Below the pieces are notes generated by a model. That model saw nothing but the letters and a program-made list of their open reading frames with translations. It did not search any database and was not told where the DNA came from. Positions 8,187-18,049 of a stretch of DNA of 64,000 nucleotides are shown here, piece after piece. Origin of the DNA: Denitrovibrio sp. (GTDB lineage Bacteria > Chrysiogenota > Deferribacteres > Deferribacterales > Geovibrionaceae); contig PKTN01000010.1 of the NCBI GenBank assembly GCA_002869185.1, forward strand, positions 41,046-105,045, written 5' to 3'. The number at the start of each line of letters is the position of its first letter. Position 1 is the first letter of the stretch. A program made the translations under genes and the position numbers.

Positions 8187-10805
8187 ATGGCTAGAACATT
8201 TTTGCTTATTTTAACCTTCTTTGTGTTTTTTTCCTGCTGGGGTGCCGGTGTGTACGTTAGAAATAACGGGCATTTCTCAGAGTTTATACTGTCTGGGATG
8301 GCTGACAGCATAGTCTCTGTGAGCGAGGGTGACAGCAGGATTATGGTTGAGCTTATAACCCCACTGGCTGCTGATACTGCAAGTAAATTTAACGATCCTT
8401 TTATTAAATCAATATCAATAGATGGGCACATGCTCATAGTTAACTTTTATAAGGACACAGATTACACTCTTAGTAAAAGGGATGGTGATATCCTGATTAC
8501 TGCGGCTAAAGTTAAAAAAAGTGAAGATATTCAGCTGGGCTATGGCATTGAAAAACCTGTACTTAAAGGTTCTGATAGAATAATGGAAGATGCTAAAGCT
8601 GATGATGTTTTGAAAGAAGTTGACGGATCAATTGCTGAAGAAGAGTATGCATACGCTCTCGCTGTTACTGAAAATATGCTTAACTCAGGAGTAGAGGGGT
8701 ACTATCGTCAGGAAGCACTCTTTAGGCTAGGTATGATATATTTCAAAATGGGTGAAGAAGCAGATGATAACTATGTTTTTGCCAGTCAAATCTTTGATGA
8801 TTTTATAAAAGAATTTCCTGACTCTTTTAGAAAGAAGGACGCACTCATTAAATCTGCTGAAGCTAAAGAGATGGCAATGCTCTTTAATGAAGCTATTTTT
8901 TCATACAATACTATTATAAAAAGTTTACGTGATAGAAAGATCAGAAAGATGGCATACGAGCGTATTGCTGATATCTATTCGAGGTCTGGTCAATACGTTA
9001 AGGCTATTCAGGCACATGAAGATGTAATAAAGAATTTTAAAGAATCTTTTACACTGCAGAAGGCTAAAATTGGACTTCTACAGGCTAATCGTAAAGACTA
9101 TGACCTTGCGTATAAAACATTTCTTACTGTCTTGGATAATAAATCACAGTTAGGTTTACTTGAGGCAGAAGAGCTTTATACTATGGCTGATGTATTTGCT
9201 AAAAGGAGCCAATTTGATATAGCTAGAGAGCTGTACGAAAAGGTTTATGCCCTTTATCCGTCCAACGAACTGGCTGATGTTGCTATGTATTACTCTGCAA
9301 ACATGTATGCAAAGCAAAATAACGATAAAGCGACCGATGCAAGGCTGGATATTTGTCGCCAAGTTTATAAAACAAAAAAGGGTGGTTTGATGTGTGCTGT
9401 CCTTTATGCAATAAGACATGTCGATGAAAAAGCTCCGCTAGAATGGGAGAAAGAGCTGAAACCTGCACTTGATTCGCAAGATATAGATATCAGGTCAGAG
9501 GCTGAACTTGTTTTGATCAATGCTTATTTTAATAATAATGAATATGATAATGCTGACAAACGTGTGGATGAGTTCATTAAGAAGAACTTTACGTCTGAGT
9601 CTCTCCCAGAGGTTTATAGGATACGTCAGCTTATTACACTGACAAAAGCACGTGCCGCGTATAAAAAATCAGATTACGCTGTTGCGAAACAGCTTATAGA
9701 AGATATGCTCTCTGTATTCCCAGATACAGAATTTAAACGTGAAGCTTTAGAGATTCTTCAAGACATCAGCTTTGGAGATATCAGAGATATGTTTGCTGCT
9801 GGGTACAATAAAGAAACGATAGAAGCACTCACTAAATATCTTACTGAAAATACAGAACTTATTAATCCTGAAAAATGGATGTTCATGTTACAAGAGGCTA
9901 AGTTTGCATATGCAAAAGAGCTTTATACAGATGAGAATCTGTTTGACACCATTATAGCTGCTTCAGAATATTTGACGTCGTTCCCTAATGGTATACATAA
10001 GTACGAGATATCAAATATGCTTGTTGATTCAGTATCCAGAACTATGGATGAATATTATATGAATAAAGAGTTTATTAAGATAATAAGCTTATATGAGATG
10101 AATACAGAGGTTATAACTAAAGGTGGTGATGAGCCTTTCAGAGATAAAATGAAGAGTTATACTGCTTTTGCACTTTATAAAATGGGGATGCACGATCAAT
10201 CATCAGAGATGTTAGATACTGTTGTTGATACTGCCAATCCATACTTTATGATGACATCTATTATCCTTGGTAGGATAACTGAACAGGTTAATACAGATGT
10301 TTTTACAAAAGGTATGGTGGATTTCATCGTTCAGGAGCTTGAAACAACAAATCCTGACTATCTAGTTGAGATGCTTAAGGGGTACACAAAAGATAAAACT
10401 TATGCATCTAAGCAGATATATAGCATCAGTAAGGGTGTTTTTGATGACCTTAAAAGGGAGACTATCCTCTTTGATCTATATAACAGGCTTGATACTGACG
10501 AGACAACTCGTTTTGAAGGTTATGACGAGGTTTACCTTGATACGGGTATAGCTTATTATAAACGTAATAATTTCGAAAACGCAGTGACAGCACTAGAGAA
10601 GTTTAAACTGAACCACATACCAAGAGACGAGAAGAGGGCTGAAGGGCTTTATTATCTTGGGAAATCATATATGAAATTGAATAAAAATGAAGAATCAACC
10701 AATGCCCTTATGGAACTTCTGGAATCAGTACCGGATTCTGTATATGCAAGTGCGGCTAGGGGTGAATTGGAGGAGATAGAGTGGCGGAAGAACCTAAAAA
10801 AATAG
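8187..10805 (+). CDS. large TPR-repeat exported protein upstream of a FleSR-like pair
   Basis: An 872-residue protein that I recognise only by architecture. The N-terminus is a signal peptide with a possible lipobox-like FFSC. The region to about residue 120 is beta-rich, as in AMIN-type or secreted adaptor domains. The rest is made of TPR-like helical repeats (for example YRQEALFRLGMIYFKMGEEA, YYRQ, AEGLYYLGKSYMKLNKNEE), which mediate protein-protein contacts, probably in the periplasm. It is the first gene of an operon: the kinase gene starts inside its last 25 bp. This coupling suggests a role connected with the two-component pair or the flagellum, but this is inference. Confidence 0.8.
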   Translation: MARTFLLILTFFVFFSCWGAGVYVRNNGHFSEFILSGMADSIVSVSEGDSRIMVELITPLAADTASKFNDPFIKSISIDGHMLIVNFYKDTDYTLSKRDGDILITAAKVKKSEDIQLGYGIEKPVLKGSDRIMEDAKADDVLKEVDGSIAEEEYAYALAVTENMLNSGVEGYYRQEALFRLGMIYFKMGEEADDNYVFASQIFDDFIKEFPDSFRKKDALIKSAEAKEMAMLFNEAIFSYNTIIKSLRDRKIRKMAYERIADIYSRSGQYVKAIQAHEDVIKNFKESFTLQKAKIGLLQANRKDYDLAYKTFLTVLDNKSQLGLLEAEELYTMADVFAKRSQFDIARELYEKVYALYPSNELADVAMYYSANMYAKQNNDKATDARLDICRQVYKTKKGGLMCAVLYAIRHVDEKAPLEWEKELKPALDSQDIDIRSEAELVLINAYFNNNEYDNADKRVDEFIKKNFTSESLPEVYRIRQLITLTKARAAYKKSDYAVAKQLIEDMLSVFPDTEFKREALEILQDISFGDIRDMFAAGYNKETIEALTKYLTENTELINPEKWMFMLQEAKFAYAKELYTDENLFDTIIAASEYLTSFPNGIHKYEISNMLVDSVSRTMDEYYMNKEFIKIISLYEMNTEVITKGGDEPFRDKMKSYTAFALYKMGMHDQSSEMLDTVVDTANPYFMMTSIILGRITEQVNTDVFTKGMVDFIVQELETTNPDYLVEMLKGYTKDKTYASKQIYSISKGVFDDLKRETILFDLYNRLDTDETTRFEGYDEVYLDTGIAYYKRNNFENAVTALEKFKLNHIPRDEKRAEGLYYLGKSYMKLNKNEESTNALMELLESVPDSVYASAARGELEEIEWRKNLKK

Positions 10806-11914
10806 ACCAAACTAAAGAGCTGGCAATGTTGATGGAGGCGTTTAATGAATTTAATAAAGCCTCAATCCAGCTTGAAGAGAAGTACGCCATCATTGAAGAC
10901 GAGGCGAAGAAGTTACGTGGTGAATTGCATGAGAAGAACCTCGAGCTTTCGAAGCTTAGCAACCTTTTAGAGTCTGTATTGTACAACTCTAACAGTTGTG
11001 TCGTTGCCGTAGATTTGAATTTTATCGTATTGGTGAAAAACCCCGTTGCAGATAAGCTTATAGATGATATTGGTGAAGAAGCATTTTTCGAAATGCTAAG
11101 GGCTTACGGTAAGCCTGGTGTATTCGATAACGAGGTGAATGGACTCACTTTTAGGCTTTCTGTGGGTATTCTAGACAATATTGAGCAGAAGGGTTTTGTA
11201 TATGTTATTAATGATATTACTCACCTTAAAAACCTAGAGATGGAACGTCAGCGTGATGAGAAGCTTAAACTTATGGGTTAAATGGCCGCAAATATTGCAC
11301 ACGATATTCGTAATCCACTCGGCAGTATAGAGCTGTTTGCTTCACTTCTAGAAAGAGACCTTAAAAAGAACGAATCTGGACAGAAACTTACTCGCTCTAT
11401 CATTAAAGGTGTTCGTACTATTAACTCTATTATTTCGAATATCCTACTTTTTACCAAAGAGATACAGATCGAAAAGAGTGAACATCACGTCGCTGATATT
11501 GTCGATGATGTGATACTGTATATGCAACACTTAATGCGCGATAAGAATATTAAATTTATAAATAAGATAGACGAAGAGCACTTGATTAGCTGTGATATGG
11601 AGCTTTTTAAACAAGTTGTTATGAATATTGTTCATAACGCCATTGATGCAGTTGGTACTGAGGGCAAGATTGTTATGGAATCATTCTCAGAAGAGAAGAT
11701 AAGTGGCTTTAAGGTGACTGATAACGGCACAGGGATTGGAACAGATATGCGCAAAAAACTTTTTATCCCCTTTCAGACTACTAAGGCGAAAGGCACAGGG
11801 CTTGGGCTTGCTATTGTTTATAAGATTATAAAGGCACACGAAGGGAATATAACAGTAGATAGTGACGGATGTAGCTTTACTAGTTTTACGATAGAGCTAC
11901 CAATTAAAGGATAG
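10781..11914 (+). pseudogene. FleS-like PAS sensor histidine kinase interrupted by one in-frame TAA
   Basis: Cytosolic sensor kinase, probable partner of the sigma-54 regulator that follows 4 bp downstream. It has an N-terminal coiled coil (about 8-60), a PAS-like domain (about 62-145), a dimerisation/H-box and an HATPase domain (NIVHNAIDAVG N-box, DNGTGIG, GTGLGLAIVYKII). A TAA at 11279-11281 splits it at codon 167, immediately before the H-box; homologues read LMGEMAxxIAHxIRNPLG there, so the lost residue is almost certainly Glu (GAA to TAA). Both halves stay in one frame and the phospho-acceptor His174 is intact. The GTG start at 10781 has an ideal GGAGGA and overlaps the TPR gene. A reinitiation ATG follows the stop directly, so separate expression of both halves is conceivable. 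Confidence 0.88.
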
Positions 11915-11918
11915 GTGT

Positions 11919-13355
11919 ATGGATTTATCAGCTAAGAAGGTTTTGATTGTAGATGATGATGACAATATGCGTGAAGCTATGTATGAAACTGTTCGCCGTA
12001 TGAGTGTACAGATTGACGTAGCCACTGATGGTCAGGACGGTTTTGAAAAGGCATCTAAGAAAGCTTACGATCTTATTATAAGCGATATGCGAATGCCAAA
12101 TGTTGACGGGATGACCATGATGCATAAGCTTCAAGATGCTGGTATTACCACCCCTTTATGTTTTGTCACTGCCTTTGGAACAGTAAATAATGCTGTTGAC
12201 GCTCTTAAGCTGGGTGCATACGACTATATATTGAAACCTTTTGCTCCAGAGGTTATAGAAGAGCTTGTTAGACGAGTTTTAGAGATTGAGGAGACATCAC
12301 CAACTATCAAGCGTAAAAAGAATACAGCTATCTTTCGCTCTGCTTTTATGGCGCAATTATTTTCACTTGCTAGGGATGTTGCGGCTAGCGAGGCGACAGT
12401 TCTTATCACTGGCGAGTCTGGAACAGGTAAAGAAGTTTTTGCTAGGTTTATACACGAAAACTCGAACAGGGGGGCAGGTCCTTTTGTGGCGGTTAACTGT
12501 GCCGCTCTTCCTGAAAACCTTATGGAGAGTGAACTCTTTGGTTATGAAAAGGGAGCATTCACAGGTGCGGCAGCTAGGAAGCTTGGTAAATTTGAGCTTG
12601 CTCACGGCGGGACTATCCTTCTTGATGAGCTTGGCGAGATTCCACTTCATTTACAGGCGAAGCTACTTCGTGTTTTGCAAGAGAAAGAGGTAGAGAGACT
12701 TGGTGGAACTAAACCAGTTAAGATCAATGTAAGGATATTGGCTACAACAAATAAAGAGCTTAAGAAAGAGGTTGATGAAGGAAATTTCCGTGAAGACCTT
12801 TTTTATAGATTAAACGTTATTTCTATGGAATTGCCTCCACTTAGAGAGAGGAAAGAGGACGTTATGGAGCTTGCGACCTTCTTTGCAGAGAAATATAGTC
12901 AAATAAATAATAAAAGTCTTTGCAAGCTAGCAGAGGATGCTGAGAAGGCGCTCTTAGAATATGATTGGCCTGGTAATGTCCGTGAGCTTGAGCACACAAT
13001 AGAGCGTGCCGTGGTTCTTTGTAAAGAAGGGGTGATAAATGAACGTAACCTTTTTTTGCATGGAATAACTATTAACCAGTTTATGACGGACAAGGATGAG
13101 CTTGCTGCTGTGGATAATCTTACTTCCAGCCATTCATCAGATGCTCCTTCTGGGGCGTCAGGAGATGCAGGGATAGATTTCGCAGGTACTATCGCTGAAA
13201 TGGAGCGAGAGCTTATCATAAAGACTCTTAAAGAGACTGGTGGTAACAGGACAAAAGCGGCAGAGATGCTTGGTATCACTGTTAGAACACTCAGAAATAA
13301 ATTAAATGAATATAAGGAATCAGGGCTTAATATTGATGATGTATTAGCTCCGTAA
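11919..13355 (+). CDS. FleR/AtoC-like sigma-54-dependent response regulator
   Basis: Activator of sigma-54 promoters, 478 residues. Receiver domain with phospho-acceptor Asp56 (LIISDMRMPNVDG) and the switch Lys in ILKPF; AAA+ domain with GESGTGKE at 165-172, the canonical GAFTGA loop at 212-217 and Walker B GTILLDELGEI; Fis-type HTH at the C-terminus (GGNRTKAAEMLGITVRTLRNK). It sits directly behind the histidine kinase gene. Because a sigma-54-like promoter lies 4 kb downstream in front of flgB, a role as flagellar regulator (FleR/FlgR type) is likely but unproven. It converges with msbA, with only 4 bp between stops. Confidence 0.92.
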   Translation: MDLSAKKVLIVDDDDNMREAMYETVRRMSVQIDVATDGQDGFEKASKKAYDLIISDMRMPNVDGMTMMHKLQDAGITTPLCFVTAFGTVNNAVDALKLGAYDYILKPFAPEVIEELVRRVLEIEETSPTIKRKKNTAIFRSAFMAQLFSLARDVAASEATVLITGESGTGKEVFARFIHENSNRGAGPFVAVNCAALPENLMESELFGYEKGAFTGAAARKLGKFELAHGGTILLDELGEIPLHLQAKLLRVLQEKEVERLGGTKPVKINVRILATTNKELKKEVDEGNFREDLFYRLNVISMELPPLRERKEDVMELATFFAEKYSQINNKSLCKLAEDAEKALLEYDWPGNVRELEHTIERAVVLCKEGVINERNLFLHGITINQFMTDKDELAAVDNLTSSHSSDAPSGASGDAGIDFAGTIAEMERELIIKTLKETGGNRTKAAEMLGITVRTLRNKLNEYKESGLNIDDVLAP

Positions 13356-13359
13356 TTGC

Positions 13360-15084
13360 CTAAACTCCTTTAAATTGTAAGGAATAAAGGTGAGAGTATA
13401 TCTCTGATTGATTTAATAGCTCGCTATGCTTTCCTATAGATTCTATATGCCCTTTATCAATGACCACGATCATGTCAGCATTTAAAATTGTTGAAAGTCT
13501 ATGTGCTATAACAATACTAGTCCTGTTGCTTATAAGGTTATCCAAAGCTTTTTGAACGATCTCTTCTGATTCAGAGTCTAGAGCACTAGTTGCTTCATCT
13601 AGGATAAGAATAGGTGGGTTCATATATAAGGCTCTTGCTATGGTAATCCTTTGTCTTTGTCCACCAGACAGCATACTTCCCCTTTCGCCGACTAAAGTGT
13701 CAAAACCATTTTGTAGTTTTTCAATGAACTCCATACAATATGAATCTTTTGCAACTTTATGCATTTTTTCTAAGTCTATCTCTTCTGAGCCGTATGTGAT
13801 GTTATATTCGATAGATTTATTAAACAGGAAAGGCTCTTGTGCAACCGTACTTATGTTTCTACGTAAAGAGTGAACATCGAAGTCCACTATATTCTTATCT
13901 CCAATGCTAATAGAGCCAGAATCAAGCTCATAAAACCGTGGTATTAATGAAACCATTGTGCTTTTACCAGAACCACTTGAACCTACTATCGCAACAGTAG
14001 TGCCACTCTTGATAGTGAGTGAAATATTGTTAAGTATTAATGGCGTTGACGGCGAGTATCTGAAGGAGACATCTTTTAGAATGATGTCTTTGTCTCTAGC
14101 GTCACATGAGAGCTCGCCATTGTTGTCTAGGATGGTGTTTTTTGTCTCTAGCACTTCAAAAATTCTTTCTGCTGATGCTATGGCTGTTTGTATTACAGAG
14201 TTGTAGTTATTAATTTTTTTGAATGGCTCAAACATTAATCCAAAGGCTGTCAAGAATGAGAAAAAAGTACCAACAGTTGTTGTGCCATTGATAACCTGAC
14301 TCCCTCCGTAGAAGATGACCAGTGCAACTGCAAAGCCAGCAAAAGTCTCTATTAGAGGTGAACTGATAGATGTTACTAATGCTTGTTTAAGTTTGTAATT
14401 CAGTTCCATAGTAATTATCTGTAGAAATTTCTTCTGTTCAACTTCTTCGTTCCCAAAAGATTTCACCACTTTTATCCCTGAAAAACTCTCATTTAAATTA
14501 TTTCCTGTTTTACCTATGTATTCCTGTATTTTATGGCTATTTCTTTTGATTATTTTGCCAGATTTGTTGATTATTAATATTAGAATAGGTGTAACTAAAA
14601 ATATTGTTAATCCAAGCTTAAGGTTTTGTTGTAAAACTATTGCTGTAAGGAAAAAGACAGTAAGAACGCTTCTAAAAATTCTCATACCTGACGATATTGA
14701 GTTTTGTAAATTTGAAACGTCATTGATTATCTTAGACATCATAGTCCCAGTGTTATTGTATTCGTAATAACTAATTGGAAGCTCAATCATTTTTGTGTAT
14801 AGATCATCCCTTATCCTTTGAATCGCTTTTTGGCTTGAGCGGAGTATCAGATAGTCTTGTAAGAATCTGGCAATACACCTTGTGGAAAATAATGTAATTA
14901 GAATAAAAGGCATTAGGACTAAGGCGCTTCTGTTTTTAGCGATGAAAATATCATCTAAAATGTCTTTGACTATATATGCTGTCGCTCCATCAGTAGCCGA
15001 AACCACTGCTGATGCAATAAATGCGATAAAAATAAAAAATTTATAGTCTTTAAAATAAAACCACATCTTCTTGAGATTATTCAT
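13360..15084 (-). CDS. msbA: ABC exporter, MsbA-like lipid A/lipid flippase
   Basis: Half-transporter of 574 residues: six membrane helices in the N-terminal 310 residues, then an ATPase domain with Walker A GSSGSGKST (about 371), signature LSGGQ (about 474), Walker B ILILDEATSALD and the H-loop IAHRLST. As a homodimer in the inner membrane it would flip lipid A-core or a related lipid; a multidrug function cannot be excluded because the ATPase class is shared. Coding quality is good throughout. It is monocistronic here and faces a 231-bp intergenic region. Confidence 0.85.
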   Translation of the reverse strand: MNNLKKMWFYFKDYKFFIFIAFIASAVVSATDGATAYIVKDILDDIFIAKNRSALVLMPFILITLFSTRCIARFLQDYLILRSSQKAIQRIRDDLYTKMIELPISYYEYNNTGTMMSKIINDVSNLQNSISSGMRIFRSVLTVFFLTAIVLQQNLKLGLTIFLVTPILILIINKSGKIIKRNSHKIQEYIGKTGNNLNESFSGIKVVKSFGNEEVEQKKFLQIITMELNYKLKQALVTSISSPLIETFAGFAVALVIFYGGSQVINGTTTVGTFFSFLTAFGLMFEPFKKINNYNSVIQTAIASAERIFEVLETKNTILDNNGELSCDARDKDIILKDVSFRYSPSTPLILNNISLTIKSGTTVAIVGSSGSGKSTMVSLIPRFYELDSGSISIGDKNIVDFDVHSLRRNISTVAQEPFLFNKSIEYNITYGSEEIDLEKMHKVAKDSYCMEFIEKLQNGFDTLVGERGSMLSGGQRQRITIARALYMNPPILILDEATSALDSESEEIVQKALDNLISNRTSIVIAHRLSTILNADMIVVIDKGHIESIGKHSELLNQSEIYSHLYSLQFKGV

Positions 15085-15215
15085 ATAGCCTACTTTATTA
15101 ATGTATTAGACTGACAACTCTAATGAGTTAGCAGAAAATTCTTTTGCCGGCAAGTTTAGATTATATATATACAGCTAAGACATAAAAAAAACGATAAGAA
15201 TTAATTGTTCGGTAT

Positions 15216-15239
15216 ATGTGAAATTGTTATTATTCACAT
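15216..15239. promoter_or_regulatory. spaced inverted repeat upstream of the lipoprotein gene
   Basis: ATGTGAA and TTCACAT separated by 10 bases, about 77 bp before the lipoprotein ATG. The half-sites resemble CRP half-sites but the spacing is wrong for CRP (N12 instead of N6 between TGTGA and TCACA). It could be an operator for another regulator or a hairpin. The rest of the 15085-15315 gap is AT-rich with no other clear signal. Confidence 0.35.
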
Positions 15240-15315
15240 GAGGTATTGTTGATTATAAATATAAAAAATGATAATTTTAACTGTGTTTTAAGATTATTAT
15301 GATTTAGGAGTAGAA

Positions 15316-16863
15316 ATGAGAAAATTAACGATTTTCGTATTGCTGTGTTTGGGCTTATCTATGATCACAGCATGTGGTGGAGGCGGAGGGTCATCCACAA
15401 CAACAACACCAACAACATTAGGTACAGATACAACATCTGACCTGACAGCGGCTTATACAGCCCTTGAAACATCTGAACGTACTGCATTTACTACGATTCT
15501 GACTAATTCAGACGATGCTGACTCACAAGAAGTGATGTCTTCTATGAGTGCGGGATCAGCTGGTGGTCTTGATAGTTCTGATATGCTTACAGCATATAAT
15601 GATGCAGATGCAAGAGCTGTAAGTAACCCATTTACTGCGGGTACTGCAAGCTATTCTCTTTATGAGGCGATTGCAGAGGCCTTATTTGCTCTCAAGTCTA
15701 GCAATACAAGTGTTTATGACGCATATGCTACACTCTTTGCCACACTTGATGACGCAGAGCTTGCCGCAATTGTTGACGTTATAGACGCTGCAGAGGCTAT
15801 GGGCTTTGATACATTTGATACGCTTGCAGACAGTGAGCTTTCGGCAATTGTTAGTGCGGCTCATGCTGCTTCTGATGCCGCTACACCTGTTTCTGGTGTT
15901 GTGGTCGATCCGTACATTGAAGGTGCAGTATTCTGTGTTGATGTAAATGAAAATGACGATTGTGATGCAGATGAACCTGTATCTTCTGCAAGTGATGCAA
16001 ATGGTGCATTTACTTTTGATGATGAACCTGCTGACGGATCAATAATTCTTATGAAAGTGGCTGGTGAGCACAATGGTGTTCCTTATGCTTTCGACGGGCT
16101 TGCTGGTGTATACTCTGGTGGGGATATAGTTGTTTCTCCTCTTACAACATTTCAGGCAGAGGGGCTTACAGCTGCTCAGGTTGCAGAGATGTTTACATTC
16201 GCTGGTCTTACAGGTATCACAGCAGAAAATATAGTAACTAACTATATGGATGGGCTTATTGATGGTGTTACCGTTAATAGCGAAAATCTTATAGTCCTTC
16301 GTTCTTCTATTGCTGCTTACATGCTTTTTAGAATACTTGAAGGTTCTACGACTTTGGCTTCTATGACTGCTAACGAGATTTATACCAGTGCAATGACAAA
16401 CGGTGGCGCTGTTAACTCTATACTTGTAGCTATGACATCGCTTCTTAATGATTCACTTTCTGAAGCGAGGCTTACGCAAGTGCAGACTGGAAGTGCAGGT
16501 TTAGTTGCTATGGGATTTCCTGAAATAGCATTCGCTGATGTTGTTACAACTGCCGTTGCTGTTGCAGATAGAATTTCAACAATTGGTTTCTCTACCTGTA
16601 ATGCAACCTCAGGTACAGATGCACAAAAAGTTACTGCCGCTGTAGGTGCTGCAACAACATTTGTCGCGACACATGGGCTTGAGCAAATGATAGAGGATCT
16701 CTCTACATCGTTCTATTTTGCAAGAATAAAAAATCAGCTAAGTGCTGCTTTTCAAACTGGTGCGGCTAATGCCGATCCTGCTTATGCGGCTGCTCTTAAC
16801 TGTGTTTCAGGGACATTTACACTTGAATCAGATGGTTCTGTTGCTTGCTATGTAGCGCAATAG
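15316..16863 (+). CDS. large acidic surface lipoprotein with Ca-binding-like motif
   Basis: A 515-residue exported lipoprotein: hydrophobic leader, lipobox MITAC with lipid-acceptor Cys20, then a Gly/Ser/Thr-rich linker (GGGGGSS, TTTTPTT). The sequence is Ala- and Asp-rich. Around residues 193-225 it has a carboxypeptidase-regulatory/SdrB-like module (GAVFCVDVNENDDCDADEP, then DANGAFTF) whose Asp/Asn pattern resembles a calcium-binding loop; two Cys there may pair. Such modules are common in bacterial cell-surface proteins. No catalytic signature is seen, so the function is unknown. It is monocistronic: its own RBS (AGGAG) and a strong terminator follow. Confidence 0.8.
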   Translation: MRKLTIFVLLCLGLSMITACGGGGGSSTTTTPTTLGTDTTSDLTAAYTALETSERTAFTTILTNSDDADSQEVMSSMSAGSAGGLDSSDMLTAYNDADARAVSNPFTAGTASYSLYEAIAEALFALKSSNTSVYDAYATLFATLDDAELAAIVDVIDAAEAMGFDTFDTLADSELSAIVSAAHAASDAATPVSGVVVDPYIEGAVFCVDVNENDDCDADEPVSSASDANGAFTFDDEPADGSIILMKVAGEHNGVPYAFDGLAGVYSGGDIVVSPLTTFQAEGLTAAQVAEMFTFAGLTGITAENIVTNYMDGLIDGVTVNSENLIVLRSSIAAYMLFRILEGSTTLASMTANEIYTSAMTNGGAVNSILVAMTSLLNDSLSEARLTQVQTGSAGLVAMGFPEIAFADVVTTAVAVADRISTIGFSTCNATSGTDAQKVTAAVGAATTFVATHGLEQMIEDLSTSFYFARIKNQLSAAFQTGAANADPAYAAALNCVSGTFTLESDGSVACYVAQ

Positions 16864-16883
16864 TAATCACTTAGATAAAACTT

Positions 16884-16913
16884 AAAGGCGACTCTTTTTG
16901 GGTCGCCTTTTTT
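16884..16913 (+). terminator. intrinsic terminator of the lipoprotein gene
   Basis: Stem AAAGGCGAC/GTCGCCTTT with a short T-rich loop followed by a T run, 20 bp after the stop codon. Confidence 0.92.
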
Positions 16914-16943
16914 GTTGGTTAGTTTTTGTCATTGCTAACGAAT

Positions 16944-17023
16944 GTGAGGCAATCTTAGCCACACAAGTTATTTGCTGAAGTTTGAGGCTGCCACCAGATA
17001 CAAGTTTCTCCTCGCAGTGACAG
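16944..17023 (-). repeat. intergenic repeat with CACTGCGAGGA / TTGCCTCAC ends
   Basis: Read on the minus strand the block begins CTGTCACTGCGAGGAG and ends AGATTGCCTCAC. The first 12 bases match the repeat at 21684-21717 (GTCACTGCGAG), and the other end carries the related ATTGCC word, but the 50-bp interior is different. I interpret both as members of the widespread CACTGCGAG...GGCAATCT intergenic repeat class. No gene is seen between 16864 and 17107 apart from this and the terminator. Confidence 0.55.
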
Positions 17024-17107
17024 GTTGTTTATAGACGACCGTCGGGAGTCGATAAGCGTGGGAATATAAAAAATTATCTTATGGTAAGCTTCAAGGTGCT
17101 AACCTTG

Positions 17108-17461
17108 TTAGATCATTAGTACATTACTAACAAGAACAGTTACTCCAGTTAAATTACCATTATCGTCATTAAGAGGGGATGTTACGAGTGCAACTGGTTG
17201 CATGTCACCATCTTTGTTTTTAGCAAGCGAGTCAAAGCTATAATAAACTTCACCTTATTTAGCTATGTTTATCATATCGTCATCGTTCGTATTGTTTATA
17301 AATATATGTTCAACTGCATTTTTACCTATTACATCATTTTCGGTGTACCCAAGCATTATTTCAGCAGTTGAATTCCAAAAAGTTATATTACCATCAAGGT
17401 CAAGCTGTATCATAGCTCCACAAATATCATCCATAAAAAAAGCCCCAAGTAAATAATTCAA
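17108..17461 (-). pseudogene. small stand-alone PAS domain protein interrupted by one in-frame TAA
   Basis: Single PAS domain of 117 codons. The first part (MDDICGAMIQLDLDGNITFW, then AEIMLGYTENDVIGKN) is a textbook PAS N-terminal half. A TAA at 17255-17257 (minus strand) interrupts it after NIAK, and the same frame continues with GEVYYSFDSLAKNKDGD and ends LTGVTVLVSN, the normal last strand of a PAS domain. The original codon was probably GAA (KEGEVYYS). No effector domain exists on either side, so this is either a tiny PAS protein or the remnant of a larger sensor. It lies between a terminator/repeat region and the divergent flagellar operon. Confidence 0.75.
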
Positions 17462-17589
17462 CAGTTAATATTATTATAACAGATTTAGATATAAATATAG
17501 TGATAAATACCTAAATCACAATACAATATCAAGAAATGTGTTAATCGAATGCTTGAAATCTGTAGATGGTATGTTTTTCCTTTTTAAAG

Positions 17590-17605
17590 TGGCATGCTTA
17601 TTGTT
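17590..17605 (+). promoter_or_regulatory. candidate sigma-54 promoter of the flagellar operon
   Basis: TGGCAT, five bases, TTGTT: close to the sigma-54 consensus TGGCAC-N5-TTGCW with correct -24/-12 spacing. It lies about 25 bp before the flgB start, with GGAGG at 17621-17625. A predicted start of transcription near 17616 leaves room only for that ribosome site. Context (FleSR-like pair upstream) supports it; the -12 C is replaced by T. Confidence 0.6.
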
Positions 17606-17630
17606 ATTAGAAAGGCAGATGGAGGATGTT

Positions 17631-18038
17631 ATGTTAGGCGTATTTGATAAGATGAAAATTAACTCACTTGCTGCTGGATTGGACACAGCGTCTGTAAAGA
17701 ACGGTGTTATAGCTAAAAACATAGCAAATGTTGACACTCCTGGTTTTAAGGCGATGGATCTAAAATTCAATACAGTAATGAAAGAGGCATTAGGTGAAGG
17801 GAAAAAATTACCTTTAGCAATCACTAATGAGAAACATCTTCCACCTGCGACAAGAACAGTTGATCCTTCAAGTTTTATTTATCAACAAAATAATCCATCT
17901 GTAAGAAACGACGGTAATGACGTAAATATCGATTATGAAATGACACAAATGGCTGAAAACACAATTAGATATAATATGATAAGTGATATTACAGGAAGTA
18001 AATTCACTAAACTGAAATCAATATTCTCAGGAAGATAA
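17631..18038 (+). CDS. flgB: flagellar basal body rod protein FlgB
   Basis: Proximal rod component of the flagellar basal body, 135 residues, the family's normal size. It has the N-terminal rod motif KNIANVDTPGFKAMDLKF and a C-terminal helix (YEMTQMAENTIRYNMIS) that packs in the rod. I choose the ATG at 17631 because of its GGAGG six bases upstream; the longer reading frame back to 17538 would run through the promoter. First gene of a nine-gene flagellar operon. Confidence 0.96.
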   Translation: MLGVFDKMKINSLAAGLDTASVKNGVIAKNIANVDTPGFKAMDLKFNTVMKEALGEGKKLPLAITNEKHLPPATRTVDPSSFIYQQNNPSVRNDGNDVNIDYEMTQMAENTIRYNMISDITGSKFTKLKSIFSGR

Positions 18039-18049
18039 GGGGTAGATGT

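Noticed and set aside
11282..11914. Kinase C-terminal half as an independent gene
   Set aside because: It starts exactly after the TAA with no ribosome site of its own beyond coupling, and the H-box is split from its usual preceding Glu; it is better read as one interrupted gene.
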